DNA of 51,071 nucleotides from Streptomyces rhizosphaerihabitans (GCF_025399795.1 NZ_JAODTZ010000059.1:1-51071), one strand, 5' to 3'; positions 39,451 through 48,246 are shown, counted from the stretch's first letter. Program-made: numbers and translations. The notes: generated from the letters alone by a model not told the origin.

Positions 39451-39801
39451 ATGGCCATGGACATCACTTCACTCACTGTCGCACTCAGCGTGGTCGTGTT
39501 CCTCGCGGCCTCCGTCCTGACCGCCTCCAACGAGCCTCCGTTGTGGGTCTATGCCCTTACCTGCGTGGGCTCTTGGCCTGTGAGCAGCGCCCTGCTCAAC
39601 GCGCCCGCCTTCGCCTCCACGGTCGGGAACAGCACTGTCGGCCAATGGGCCGTGCGGCTCGCCGTCACCTCCACCTTCACTGCCGTGTTGAGCTTCTTCG
39701 TCGGCAAGGACAGCCGCGGGCCCGACGACAATCACGCCGCTGACGGCTCCACGTCCCCTCACCCAGGGGCTGAGCAGCGACCGGCCAGGCCCCGCTACTG
39801 A
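39451..39801 (+). CDS. Small membrane protein, unknown function
   Basis: 116 residues from ATG 39451 (in-frame ATGs at 39445 and 39457 are alternatives). Two or three hydrophobic helices (SLTVALSVVVFLAASVLTA, PLWVYALTCVGSWPVSSALL, AVRLAVTSTFTAVLSFFVG) and a charged, Pro-rich cytoplasmic tail. Divergent from the histidine kinase, with ~175 bp between. No family recognised. Confidence 0.6.
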   Translation: MAMDITSLTVALSVVVFLAASVLTASNEPPLWVYALTCVGSWPVSSALLNAPAFASTVGNSTVGQWAVRLAVTSTFTAVLSFFVGKDSRGPDDNHAADGSTSPHPGAEQRPARPRY

Positions 39802-40046
39802 CCTGGGCTCGTCAGGGTGAGTCGTCTCGGCGTGCCCGATGGGCTCGGCGTGGTGGCTGTATCTGGTGGTGTCTGAGGTATGCGGATGGGGTCGGGCTGA
39901 CTGCTGCGGGGCGCCCTCGACCTGCTTGAGGCCCTCGTCCGTAACCGGCTCGGGCGCCTGCGACACCGGCCCGATACCCTCGACGGCTCCATGGCAGGCA
40001 CCGGGCTTATCCTCGACGACCCAACGTCACCCGACCGAGCCGAAGT
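39802..40046. other. Noncoding stretch
   Basis: No supportable gene. A minus-strand frame (SQAPEPVTDEGLKQVEGAPQ...) has some coding look but no homologue I recognise, and it runs antisense into the small membrane protein. Confidence 0.35.
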
Positions 40047-40088
40047 CAGTAATCAGTAATCAGTAATCAGTAATCAGTAATCAGTTTG
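40047..40088. repeat. Heptanucleotide repeat CAGTAAT x5
   Basis: Five perfect CAGTAAT units (40047-40081) plus a degenerate sixth, CAGTTTG. It is AT-rich in a GC-rich genome and ends about 65 bp before the VOC gene, so it may overlap its promoter. Confidence 0.9.
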
Positions 40089-40151
40089 ACCGATGGACAC
40101 GGCCTGGGCAGGCTCCAGCACGACCCGCCTTCCCCTACCGGGAGACCACGG

Positions 40152-40874
40152 ATGACTTCTCACCTGCACGCGCTCTGCTTCGATGCGCACGACCCGCTCC
40201 GTCTCGCGCGCTTCTGGGCCGACTTTCTCTGCTGGGGGACGTCCGAGGACCCCTCCGCCGGCATCACGTTGCTGCCCAGCGACGACACCGGGTTCCGGCT
40301 CCGCTTCCTCCCGGCCCAGGAACCGAAGACCAGCCAGAACCATATGCATTTCGATCTGACGAGCACGTCCCTCGACGACCAGAAGCAGGTGGTGGAGAGG
40401 GCACTCGAACTCGGCGCCCGGCACATCGACATCGGGCAACGTCCGGAGGAGGGGCATGTGGTGCTCGCCGATCCGGAGGGCAATGAGTTCTGTGTCATCG
40501 AGCCGGGCAACAGCTTCCTCGCCGAGTGCGGATTCATCGGAGCTCTGGCGGGCGATGGTTCGCAGGAGGCCGGGTACTTCTGGAGCCGGGCGCTGGGCTG
40601 GCCGTTGGTCTGGGACCGGGACCAGGAGACCGCGATCCGTTCACCGCACGGCGGTCCGAAGGTCACGTGGGGTGGTCCACCTCTGATGCCGAAGGCAGGG
40701 AAGGAACGGCTGCACTTCGATCTCGCTCCACCGGCCGGCGGTGACCAGCAGGCGGAGGTCGACCGGCTCCTCTCCCTCGGGGCGACGCGCATCGACATCG
40801 GCCAAGGGGATGTCGACTGGGTGGTGATGGCCGACCCCGACGGTCACGAGTTCTGTGTCCTGACACCCCGATAA
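40152..40874 (+). CDS. Two-domain VOC (glyoxalase-like) protein
   Basis: 240 residues; GGGAG 7 nt before the ATG. Two tandem VOC domains: the first ends HVVLADPEGNEFCVIEPGN and the second WVVMADPDGHEFCVLTPR. Each contains H-F-D-L (MHFDLTSTS; LHFDLAPPA). The ADPEGNEFC pattern is the common Streptomyces VOC type, related to glyoxalase and fosfomycin/bleomycin-resistance folds; metal ligands would be the His and Glu of these blocks. Substrate unknown, monocistronic. Its 3' end overlaps the convergent HEAT pseudogene by 31 bp. Confidence 0.85.
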   Translation: MTSHLHALCFDAHDPLRLARFWADFLCWGTSEDPSAGITLLPSDDTGFRLRFLPAQEPKTSQNHMHFDLTSTSLDDQKQVVERALELGARHIDIGQRPEEGHVVLADPEGNEFCVIEPGNSFLAECGFIGALAGDGSQEAGYFWSRALGWPLVWDRDQETAIRSPHGGPKVTWGGPPLMPKAGKERLHFDLAPPAGGDQQAEVDRLLSLGATRIDIGQGDVDWVVMADPDGHEFCVLTPR

Positions 40875-41249
40875 GCCCGGTCTTCGGTGTTGATGGGCTC
40901 GTCGTACCACAGTCCGAGTCCTCTGATCCACTCCTGGCGAACCCTGCATCGCGTTGTCTCGGTCCTCGGAGAAGATGCCGAACACATCGAGGATTGCGGT
41001 GTGGATCCAATCGCTGCGATTCGCGTCGGCGACTGCCAGCGCCGAGGCGACCACCGCCAACCCGATCCTGTCCTTTCGTCGAAGCGCGGCTTCCGCGGTC
41101 ACCCGGGTGACGAAGGTGTCACCGGGGTCGAGCACAAGCTCCAGCAGTGACCCGGAGGCCTCCTGCATCTCGGCGAAGCCTGCCAGGCCGTGACCGGCAT
41201 CGGCCCGGTCACGGTAGTCGTCGCTTCGCCCGAGCTCGCGAAGTGCCAC
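40844..41249 (-). pseudogene. HEAT-repeat-like protein with a frameshift
   Basis: From GTG 41249 the frame reads ALRELGRSDDYRDRADAGHG, FVTRVTAEAALRRKDRIGLA, WIHTAILDVFGIFSEDRDNA and then loses coding character near 40970. The natural ending (VRQEWIRGLGLWYDEPINTE, DRAYRGVRTQNS, stop at 40844-40846) lies in the next frame. A one-base indel, real or a sequencing error, breaks the gene. Helical alpha-solenoid type; role unknown. Confidence 0.6.
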
Positions 41250-41396
41250 GACAGACGCAAGCCGCGGTCTCTGTCCACCCGCTTACCCACCCCTCCCGCG
41301 ATTTCCGGTCAAAGTACACCGGGGCACCCTCCGGATGATCGCTGGGACAGGACCAAGGTCCGTTCCCGCGGATCAAGGCGTCATAGGCTCCAGGAC

Positions 41397-41741
41397 ATGC
41401 ACAGCACTTTGACGGAGCACGCCCGGTGTCTCTACGGAGACGAGTTCGGACCGACGCCCGAGTGCGACCTCGACCACCGGGAGCACTACTTCGTCGAGGA
41501 ACTGACTTTCGCTGACGCGGATTCGATCCTCGTCATGCTCCGTGAGCTCTGCCCGCACGTGGTCGATGGCCGCCTGCCGGTCTGGGTTCGCAATCTCTCC
41601 TACCGATTGGTGCTCCTGCAGCGACCTGACGAGCCGGCGCTGATGCGCGAGGCTGCCCAGAACTTGTGGCTGCACGGACCGGACTGGGACCGCGTCGCGG
41701 CGGACCTGACGAGGCGGGCAGACGCCCTGGAGCCCGGCTGA
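41397..41741 (+). CDS. Hypothetical protein
   Basis: 114 residues from ATG 41397 (MHSTLTEHARCLYGDEFGPT). Middle part EHYFVEELTFADADSILVML, RELCPHVVDGRLPVWVRNLS; end NLWLHGPDWDRVAADLTRRA. All cytoplasmic, no motif known to me, but codon use is typical and a helical C-terminus is clear. A longer frame to 41190 lacks coding character. Monocistronic. Confidence 0.6.
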   Translation: MHSTLTEHARCLYGDEFGPTPECDLDHREHYFVEELTFADADSILVMLRELCPHVVDGRLPVWVRNLSYRLVLLQRPDEPALMREAAQNLWLHGPDWDRVAADLTRRADALEPG

Positions 41742-41957
41742 GTTGGGCCGCGGTGTTCATGGTGCGAGCCGGAGACCGATCGGGACGCCTCGGCGAGGTC
41801 GCCGCCACGGAGACCAACTTGGCCCCTGTTGAGTTCACAGCTGGTGCGTCCATCGGCTTCCGCACCCGGGTGGCACTGGATTTGGTCGTCGTGGATCCAC
41901 TCGGCCGACGCAGTCCGGTCACCGAGGCCGCCTTGACCTGATCAGGTCGCGCGAGAA

Positions 41958-41974
41958 GGTACCAGTTAGGTACC
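41958..41974 (+). promoter_or_regulatory. Repeated GGTACC operator of the TA module
   Basis: GGTACC at 41958-41963 and 41969-41974, spaced 5 bp, directly before the antitoxin ATG (41983) and overlapping a TAGGTA -10-like hexamer. Suits antitoxin autorepression. Confidence 0.5.
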
Positions 41975-41982
41975 CTGGCGAT

Positions 41983-42222
41983 ATGCCATCACTGAACGTG
42001 ACCTTCACCGAGGAAGAAATGGAAGCCGTGCGTGCGTCTGCCGCGGCCGAGGGCAAGAGCCTCAAGCAGTACATGCACGACCTCGGCGTCCGTGAGATGC
42101 AGCGCAAGCAGTTTGTGGCCGGCGCCGTCTCGTGGGCGGACAGGCTGCGCGCCGAGTTCGACGAGGCCTTCCCGGACGAGATCCCCCCGTCCCAGCGCGG
42201 CGAGGGAGCCACCGCCGCCTGA
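41983..42222 (+). CDS. Antitoxin of a Fic/Doc-type toxin-antitoxin pair
   Basis: 79 residues. PSLNVTFTEEEMEAVRASAA then AEGKSLKQYMHDLGVREMQR is a ribbon-helix-helix-like DNA-binding start; WADRLRAEFDEAFPDEIPPS is the acidic tail that would cover the toxin. The stop overlaps the toxin's ATG (TGATG), standard for TA pairs, and a GGTACC repeat lies over the promoter. It should neutralise the toxin and repress its own promoter. Confidence 0.75.
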   Translation: MPSLNVTFTEEEMEAVRASAAAEGKSLKQYMHDLGVREMQRKQFVAGAVSWADRLRAEFDEAFPDEIPPSQRGEGATAA

Positions 42223-42599
42223 TGACCCTGTACATCGATGTCCCTTGGCTCCTGGACGTCCAGGACGCCGCCCTCGGCAATGACGACGTGTCAGTCACCG
42301 ACTACTCGGCCCTCGTGGCCGCCGTCGCGCGCCACAGGACACGCATGCCGACCCTCGCCACGTCCAACCCCGACGCCGCGTGGCGCGCCGCCGCGCTCCT
42401 GCACACCATCGTGCGCCTCGAACCGCTCCCCCACCGCAACAGCCTGTTCGCCGCCTTCGTCACCGGCCAGTACATGGAGCAGTCCGGGGAAGGAATCGAC
42501 CCTCCCTACGGGGCCCTGTCCGACCTGATCAGAAAAGTCCGCGAGTCCCGGCTGGCCATCTACGCCATCTCCGACGCCCTACGTTCCTGGCGGCTGTGA
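42222..42599 (+). CDS. Fic-family toxin-like protein
   Basis: 125 residues beginning MTLYIDVPWLLDVQDAALGN. The alpha-helical order of Doc-like proteins is visible (VSVTDYSALVAAVARHRTRM, AWRAAALLHTIVRLEPLPHR, NSLFAAFVTGQYMEQSGEGI, DPPYGALSDLIRKVRESRLA). The Fic active motif HxFx(D/N)GNKR is replaced by PLPHRNSLF, so the usual AMP- or phosphate-transfer chemistry is doubtful. Streptomyces has a group annotated as Fic-family TA toxin with this degenerate site. Translationally coupled to the antitoxin. Confidence 0.72.
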   Translation: MTLYIDVPWLLDVQDAALGNDDVSVTDYSALVAAVARHRTRMPTLATSNPDAAWRAAALLHTIVRLEPLPHRNSLFAAFVTGQYMEQSGEGIDPPYGALSDLIRKVRESRLAIYAISDALRSWRL

Positions 42600-42898
42600 C
42601 GCATCGGAGCGAGGCCGAAGTCCGCGGGGTCAAGCCGGGACGGCCTTGACGTCACCGACGGTGACCAGCATCTGACACTCCTTGACGACATCCCGGGTGT
42701 TCATGGCTGGCGAGGGCGCCTGCGGTCTGGAGAAGGCGCGTGCGGGTGGGGGTCCCACCCGCGGCTATTCCACCGTCACTCGCACGCAAGCAGCACCAGG
42801 GTGTGCGCACGCGTGCCGGCATGCTGCGTTTCCACGGCGATCACGAATGGTTCTTCGAGGTCACTGGCTCCTTGCAGAACAGGTCGGCCCGGGCCGCT
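42600..42898. other. Noncoding / decayed stretch
   Basis: No intact gene. A scrap reading MLRFHGDHEWFFEVTGS near 42820-42870 leads in a shifted frame into the HEAT fragment, suggesting one decayed gene. Confidence 0.35.
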
Positions 42899-43090
42899 CG
42901 CGACGCGTCGCCGAGGACACCGATCTCCTCCTGCCCCTGCTCGACGACCCCGACCCCGAAGTACGCGTCGCCGCCACCTCCGCACTGGCGGCCGCCTCCG
43001 CCCGCGCGCAGAACACCCTCTCCGCGTTCCACGCCCGCCTGCTGCTCGCCGAACATGACCCGGACGTACGCGCAGGCCTGGTACGGCGAT
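42899..43090 (+). pseudogene. HEAT-repeat fragment
   Basis: The frame reads DTDLLLPLLDDPDPEVRVAA then TSALAAASARAQNTLSAFHA and LLLAEHDPDVRAGLV, two HEAT-like repeats (DPDPEVRVAA, HDPDVRAGL). Both ends are lost: the right side runs into the antisense strand of the PatB-like gene. Confidence 0.55.
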
Positions 43091-44376
43091 TACACAACCG
43101 GCCCGGGCGCACCAGGATTCGTGGACGGTGGCGTGTCTGCGACGGCCGCGAGCAGGCGGTCCACGGCCTCGTCCACCGTGGAGCGGGGACAGCCCAGGTT
43201 CACCCGCATGTAGCCGTGGCCCTCGATCCCGAACTTCTGTCCCTTGTCCAGCCACAGCCGTGCCCTGGTGAGCATGAACTTGTCCAGCGACTCGGCGTCC
43301 ATCCCCAGTCCCCGGCAGTCCATCCACGCCAGATACAGCGAGTCGGCCGGCAGGACCCGCACCTTGGAGGTTGCGGAATTGACCGTCTGCGCGAAGTACG
43401 CGTGATTGCCACGCAAGTACGTGAGCAACTCCTCCAGCCAGGGCTCACCGTGTACATAGGCAGCCTCGCCCGCGACCATGCCCAGCACGTTGACCAGCGG
43501 GAACATGTTGCGCTCGTACTGGCGGGCCAGTTCTGCCCGCAGTCTGGGATCAGGCACGAAGACGTTGGCGCTCTGCAGGCCGGAAAGGTTGAACGTCTTG
43601 CTGGGAGCGGTGCAGGTGATGCTGTTCCGTGCGAACTCCTCGCCGAGCGAGGCGAAGGGGATGTGCTTGCGGTCCGGATTGATGATGAGGTCCTGGTGAA
43701 TCTCATCGGAGACGACCAGGACCTCATGCCGGGCGCAGATCTCGCCCATGGCCCGCAGTTCGTCCTCCGCCCACACGTTCCCAGTGGGGTTGTGAGGGTG
43801 GCTGAGGATGAACAGCTTGGTGTCGGGACGGATCGCGGCCTCGAACGTCGAGGCGTCGAACCGGTAGCCGTCGTCGGTCCGCTGTAGCGGCGCGAACGCG
43901 AGGTGGCGGCCGTTCAGCAGGACGTCCTCATGGAAGTGGACGTAGACCGGGGGCTGGATGAGCACCGAGTCGCCCGGCGCGGAGAACGCCTGCACAACGG
44001 TCTTGAGCGTGGTGATGATGCCGGCGGTCTGCATCACCCACTCCGGGGGGACCTCCCATCCGAATCGCTTGGCCTGCCAGCCGGTCACGGCGTCGAGGTA
44101 GCTGTCGGTCGCGCCACCGGGATACCCGAAGACGCCGTAGTCGACAGCCTGGTGGAGCGCGTCGATCACGGCCTGGGGGGCCTTGAAGTCGGTGTCGGCA
44201 ACCCACATCGGCAGCGGGTCGGCCGCGGCCTCGTCGGCCGTCAGGAACTGATGTGCGCTGGCCCACTTCATGGAGTTGCTGTTCCTGCGGTCGACGACGG
44301 CATCGAAGACCGATCCGGTCTCGGCCGTGGGGGTGCTCTGCCGCGTCAGGTCCTGGGGGGTGGTATCAGGTGCCAT
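43090..44376 (-). CDS. MalY/PatB-type PLP enzyme (aminotransferase / cystathionine beta-lyase)
   Basis: 428 residues. Class I/II aminotransferase fold: FDAVVDRRNSNSMKWASAHQ at the start, PMWVADTDFKAPQAVIDALH (MalY/PatB signature), FILSHPHNPTGNVWAEDELR, VVSDEIHQDLIINPDRKHIP, and the PLP lysine in TCTAPSKTFNLSGLQSANVF. PatB enzymes cleave C-S bonds of cystathionine or cysteine conjugates to thiol, pyruvate and ammonia, so it fits the sulfur theme of the window although it is 14 kb from the ssu genes. The ~25-residue Thr-rich N-terminus may not all be translated. Confidence 0.88.
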   Translation of the reverse strand: MAPDTTPQDLTRQSTPTAETGSVFDAVVDRRNSNSMKWASAHQFLTADEAAADPLPMWVADTDFKAPQAVIDALHQAVDYGVFGYPGGATDSYLDAVTGWQAKRFGWEVPPEWVMQTAGIITTLKTVVQAFSAPGDSVLIQPPVYVHFHEDVLLNGRHLAFAPLQRTDDGYRFDASTFEAAIRPDTKLFILSHPHNPTGNVWAEDELRAMGEICARHEVLVVSDEIHQDLIINPDRKHIPFASLGEEFARNSITCTAPSKTFNLSGLQSANVFVPDPRLRAELARQYERNMFPLVNVLGMVAGEAAYVHGEPWLEELLTYLRGNHAYFAQTVNSATSKVRVLPADSLYLAWMDCRGLGMDAESLDKFMLTRARLWLDKGQKFGIEGHGYMRVNLGCPRSTVDEAVDRLLAAVADTPPSTNPGAPGPVV

Positions 44377-44509
44377 GACTGGATGCTAGAGCCGCATCGG
44401 ACAACGGTCGCCCGTTGCGACGCGCCGTCCGGATACAGACCCCGAGGCAGTAGCCGGCAGGTCGGCTTGGAGATCGGCGGCTTTCACACGGGTCAAGGCG
44501 AGACGGTGC

Positions 44510-44750
44510 TGACCGGCTCTCGGCTACCACCTGCACCGGCCCTACGGCGAGCTGATGGACCCCGTGGCTGGACATCGTCGCCCACGCCGTCGGTCACAAG
44601 GTGCACGAAGAGCAACTCCTGCGGGACACCGTGATCGGCGTGTACAACGTTTTCGAGTTCACGGACGAAGGGCGCACAGCGCCGTGCCATCGGTGCGGAC
44701 GGGAATTCACGGCCAGCAGCTACTGGACACACAACTACCTGTACGCCTGA
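44510..44750 (+). pseudogene. C-terminal remnant of an unknown protein, frameshifted
   Basis: LGYHLHRPYGELMDP in one frame continues in the next as WLDIVAHAVGHKVHEEQLLR, DTVIGVYNVFEFTDEGRTAP, CHRCGREFTASSYWTHNYLY A, stop. The CHRCG pair suggests a zinc site. The rest of the gene is missing. Family not recognised. Confidence 0.45.
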
Positions 44751-45203
44751 CTCGGCCCTCCAACGCAGCGAACCGGCAGTACCTTTCCGGAGCCTGGGAA
44801 GTCCCGGACGGTGAAGTCGCGTCCGACTCGATCGTGAGCGTCGATCCGCGGTCGCTCGGCCAGTGGCCCAGGACGTCCGCCGCCGTCACATGCGGAGGCG
44901 CCTTCGCGGCACCACCGCCGACGCCGCCCATGCATCGTGGTCTCCCGCCCACCCGCGCTACGAAGCCGCGAGGCGCCCGCCATCAGGCCTTGCGAGCCGG
45001 CCCCGCGGCGGGTGGTTCCGTGCTCAGAGGGAGTCTCTGTCCGGCGTCCGGCGTCTGGCATGTGCGGTGTTCCGTGCGGCCGATCGGATGACTCGTTGGT
45101 GAGGCGTGCACGGTGAATCCGGATGCGGGCCTAGCCTTTCGCGGGTCCGGACTTCCCTCCGCTCTGTCCGGATCTGCCGTACTGGTCCGAAAGGAGTGTG
45201 GGG
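44751..45203. other. Noncoding stretch before the sugar transporter
   Basis: About 450 bp with no supportable gene; it must contain the promoter of the LpqY/SugABC-like operon. I see no clear repressor site. Confidence 0.35.
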
Positions 45204-46475
45204 GTGGCGCTTTTGTCCGGCATCCATGGCCTCCTGCGGGCTCAGCTCGCTCTGTGCCTGTCGGCAGCTGTGCTGGCCGGCTGCGGGAGCGGAGGCGGTG
45301 GACCGGTGACGCTCAACTGGTACAACTTCCCCGATGATTCCGGAGCGTTGGCCAGTGCGGCAAGCGCCTGTTCCAAGCAGTCCGGCGGGCGCTACCGGAT
45401 CAGTTACAACAAACTGCCGCGCACCGCGGACGGGCAGCGCCAGCAGTTGGTGCGCCGGCTGGCCGCCAAGGACGACACGGTCGACATCATCGGGCTGGAC
45501 GTCACCTGGCCCGCCGAGTTCGCGGAAGCCAAATGGATCATGCCGTGGACAGGGCACAACCGCACCGCGGCCACCCGGGACACCCTGGAGGTCCCGCTGC
45601 AGACGGCCACGTGGAAGGGCCGGTTGTACGCCGTCCCGTACAACACGAACACCCAACTGCTCTGGTATCGCAAGGACCTGGTCCCCACGCCGCCCAAAAC
45701 CTGGGCCGAGATGATCGGGATGGCCGGCCGTCTGGCGAAGCAGGGCAAGCCGCACTACGTGGAGATCCAGGGCGCGCAGTACGAGGGACTCACGGTCTGG
45801 TTCAACACGCTGGTCGAGAGCGCCGGCGGCTCCATCCTGAACGCGACCGCCACGGCTCCCAAGTTGGGCCCACCCGCCGTGCGCGCGGCCTCCGTCATGA
45901 AGACCCTGGCCACCTCGGCCGCAGCCGACCCGTCCCTGTCCAATCAGATGGAGGACCAGAACCGGCTGGCCATGGAGTCCGGCAGCGCGGCCTTCGAGAT
46001 CAACTACCCCTTCGTGTATCCCTCGATGAAGGCCAACAACCCCTCGCTCTTCAAGCAGTTCCGATGGGCCCCCTACCCGGCGGTCGACAAGGACCGGCCG
46101 GCCAAGCCCACCATCGGCGGCATCGACCTGGCCATCGGCGCCTACTCCCGTCACTCCGCGTTCGCCTTCGAGGCAGCGCTGTGCCTGCGGAACCGACAGA
46201 ACCAGTTGACCGCCGCGCTCGAGGGCGGGCTCCCGCCCACGCTCCGCCCCCTCTACTCGGACCCCTCGCTGGTCAAGAACTACCCCTTCGCCTCCACCGT
46301 TCTGACGGCCCTGGAAAACGCCAGCATCCGGCCCAAGACCCCCGCCTACCAGAACGTGTCCATCGCGATCTCGCACACCCTGTCGCCACCGAACGGGATC
46401 GAACCGAGACCGGATGTGCAGAAGATCGGCGACCAGATCAAGGACGCCCTCAACTCAAAGGGGCTGATCCCGTGA
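45204..46475 (+). CDS. Sugar ABC transporter substrate-binding lipoprotein (LpqY-like)
   Basis: 423 residues. GTG 45204 is preceded by AAGGAG 7 nt upstream; the GTG at 45198 would leave no spacing. The signal LLRAQLALCLSAAVLAGCGS has lipobox LAGC. Mature blocks VTLNWYNFPDDSGALASAAS, DIIGLDVTWPAEFAEAKWIM, GRLYAVPYNTNTQLLWYRKD, and MESGSAAFEINYPFVYPSMK match LpqY, the trehalose-binding protein of mycobacteria. First gene of a four-gene transporter operon; stop overlaps the next start (GTGA). Confidence 0.85.
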   Translation: MALLSGIHGLLRAQLALCLSAAVLAGCGSGGGGPVTLNWYNFPDDSGALASAASACSKQSGGRYRISYNKLPRTADGQRQQLVRRLAAKDDTVDIIGLDVTWPAEFAEAKWIMPWTGHNRTAATRDTLEVPLQTATWKGRLYAVPYNTNTQLLWYRKDLVPTPPKTWAEMIGMAGRLAKQGKPHYVEIQGAQYEGLTVWFNTLVESAGGSILNATATAPKLGPPAVRAASVMKTLATSAAADPSLSNQMEDQNRLAMESGSAAFEINYPFVYPSMKANNPSLFKQFRWAPYPAVDKDRPAKPTIGGIDLAIGAYSRHSAFAFEAALCLRNRQNQLTAALEGGLPPTLRPLYSDPSLVKNYPFASTVLTALENASIRPKTPAYQNVSIAISHTLSPPNGIEPRPDVQKIGDQIKDALNSKGLIP

Positions 46476-47413
46476 CCGCATCGGCTCCGACCGCCTCTCA
46501 GGACACACCGCCGCCCAAAGACGACCGCGCTCTGTCCGAAGGGGCCCGGCAGGAGCGCCGGTTGGGCTGGCTGTTGTGCGCACCCGCCGTGATCGTCATG
46601 CTCGCCGTCACCGCCTACCCCATCGTCTACGCGGTCTACCTGTCACTCCAGCGATACGACCTGCGCTTCCCGCAACAAGCGGAGTTCGTCGGCCTCAGCA
46701 ACTACGGCGCCGTGCTGTCCTCCGAGTTCTGGTGGCAGGCTCTGTGGGTGACGGTGTTCATCACCGTGGTCTCCGTGGTCGTGGAACTCGTCCTCGGCTT
46801 CGCCCTGGCGCTCGTGATGCACCGCACCATCTTCGGCCGTGGGACGGTTCGCACGGCCATCCTGATCCCGTACGGCATCGTCACCGTGGTCGCCGCCTAC
46901 TCCTGGCAGTACGCCTGGACCCCGGAAACCGGCTACCTGGCCGATCTCCTGCCCTCCGGTGACGCTCCCCTCACCGAACAGTGGCCGGCCATCGGTCTGA
47001 TCATCCTGGCCGAGGTGTGGAAGACCACGCCCTTCATGGCCCTGCTGCTGCTCGCCGGCCTCGCCCTGGTACCGGAGGAGACGCTGCGCGCGGCCCAGGT
47101 GGACGGCGCCGGAGCCTGGCAGCGCTTCTTCCTGGTAACCGTCCCCCTGATGAAGCCGGCCATCCTGGTCGCCCTGCTCTTCCGGACCCTGGACGCCTTC
47201 CGGATCTTCGACAACATCTACATCCTCACGTCCGGCGCGCACAACACCGGATCGGTGTCCATCCTCGGCTACGACAACCTCTTCACCGCGCTCAACCTCG
47301 GCATCGGCTCGGCCATCTCCGTACTCATCTTCCTGTGCGTGGCGTTGATCGCCTTCGCCTTCATCAAACTCTTCGGGGCGGCCGCCCCCGGCTCTCAGGA
47401 AGGGGGACGCTGA
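46472..47413 (+). CDS. Sugar ABC transporter permease (SugA-like)
   Basis: 313 residues, GTG start overlapping the lipoprotein's stop. Membrane segments LGWLLCAPAVIVMLAVTAYP, VTVFITVVSVVVELVLGFAL, TAILIPYGIVTVVAAYSWQY, IGLIILAEVWKTTPFMALLL, ISVLIFLCVALIAFAFIKLF; EAA loop EETLRAAQVDGAGAWQRFFL. Typical of the CUT1 carbohydrate importers and of SugA. Its stop overlaps the SugB-like start by one base. Confidence 0.9.
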   Translation: MTASAPTASQDTPPPKDDRALSEGARQERRLGWLLCAPAVIVMLAVTAYPIVYAVYLSLQRYDLRFPQQAEFVGLSNYGAVLSSEFWWQALWVTVFITVVSVVVELVLGFALALVMHRTIFGRGTVRTAILIPYGIVTVVAAYSWQYAWTPETGYLADLLPSGDAPLTEQWPAIGLIILAEVWKTTPFMALLLLAGLALVPEETLRAAQVDGAGAWQRFFLVTVPLMKPAILVALLFRTLDAFRIFDNIYILTSGAHNTGSVSILGYDNLFTALNLGIGSAISVLIFLCVALIAFAFIKLFGAAAPGSQEGGR

Positions 47414-48246
47414 TGTCCGCCGCCGGACGACGACGGATGACGGGGTGGGCCCTGGTCAACATCATCGTGATCGTCTATGCCCTGTTCCCGGTCTGCTGGA
47501 TCATCTCTCTGTCCTTCAAGGACCCCAGCACCCTCACCGACGGCAGCTTCATCCCGACCGAGTGGACCTGGGAGAACTACCACGGGATCTTCCAGACCTC
47601 CGAGTTCACCCGCGCGCTGATCAATTCCATCGGCATCGCGCTCATCTCCACGGTGATCGCGGTGGTGCTGGGCACGATGGCTGCCTACGCCGTCGCCCGG
47701 CTCCGGTTTCCCGGCAAGAGCCTGCTGATCGGCATGTCGCTGCTGATCGCCATGTTCCCGCCCATCTCGCTGGTCTCGCCGCTGTTCAACATCGAGCGGA
47801 TCATCGGCATTTTCGACACGTGGATCGGTTTGATCATCCCGTACATGACCTTCTCCCTGCCGCTCGCCATCTACACCCTGTCGGCCTTCTTCCGGGAAAT
47901 TCCCTGGGACTTGGAGAAGGCGGCCAAGGTGGACGGTGCCACCCCGGCACAGGCGTTCCGGCTGGTGATCGCTCCGCTCGCGGCGCCGGGCGTGTTCACC
48001 ACCGCGATCCTGGTGTTCATCTTCTGCTGGAACGACTTCCTCTTCGCGATCTCGCTGACCTCGACCTCGGCGGCCCGGACCGTGCCGGCGGCCCTCGCCT
48101 TCTTCACCGGAAGCAGTCAGTTCGCCCAGCCCACCGGTTCGATCGCCGCCGCCGCCGTGGTGATCACCATCCCCATCATCATCTTCGTGCTGCTCTTCCA
48201 GCGGCGCATCGTGGCCGGGCTCACCTCCGGAGCCGTCAAGGGCTGA
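47413..48246 (+). CDS. Sugar ABC transporter permease (SugB-like)
   Basis: 277 residues. Segments WALVNIIVIVYALFPVCWII, SIGIALISTVIAVVLGTMAA, LLIGMSLLIAMFPPISLVSP, GLIIPYMTFSLPLAIYTLSA, AAAAVVITIPIIIFVLLFQR; EAA loop DLEKAAKVDGATPAQAFRLV. The second CUT1 permease, partner of the SugA-like protein. Followed 38 bp later by the ATPase gene. Confidence 0.9.
   Translation: MSAAGRRRMTGWALVNIIVIVYALFPVCWIISLSFKDPSTLTDGSFIPTEWTWENYHGIFQTSEFTRALINSIGIALISTVIAVVLGTMAAYAVARLRFPGKSLLIGMSLLIAMFPPISLVSPLFNIERIIGIFDTWIGLIIPYMTFSLPLAIYTLSAFFREIPWDLEKAAKVDGATPAQAFRLVIAPLAAPGVFTTAILVFIFCWNDFLFAISLTSTSAARTVPAALAFFTGSSQFAQPTGSIAAAAVVITIPIIIFVLLFQRRIVAGLTSGAVKG

Noticed and set aside
40047..40088. CAGTAAT array considered as a CRISPR-like repeat
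   Set aside because: The units are 7 bp with no spacers and there are no cas genes; it is a simple tandem repeat.
42682..43887. A 401-codon plus-strand frame
   Set aside because: Only its middle (HEAT fragment) looks coding; the right part is antisense to the MalY/PatB-like gene.
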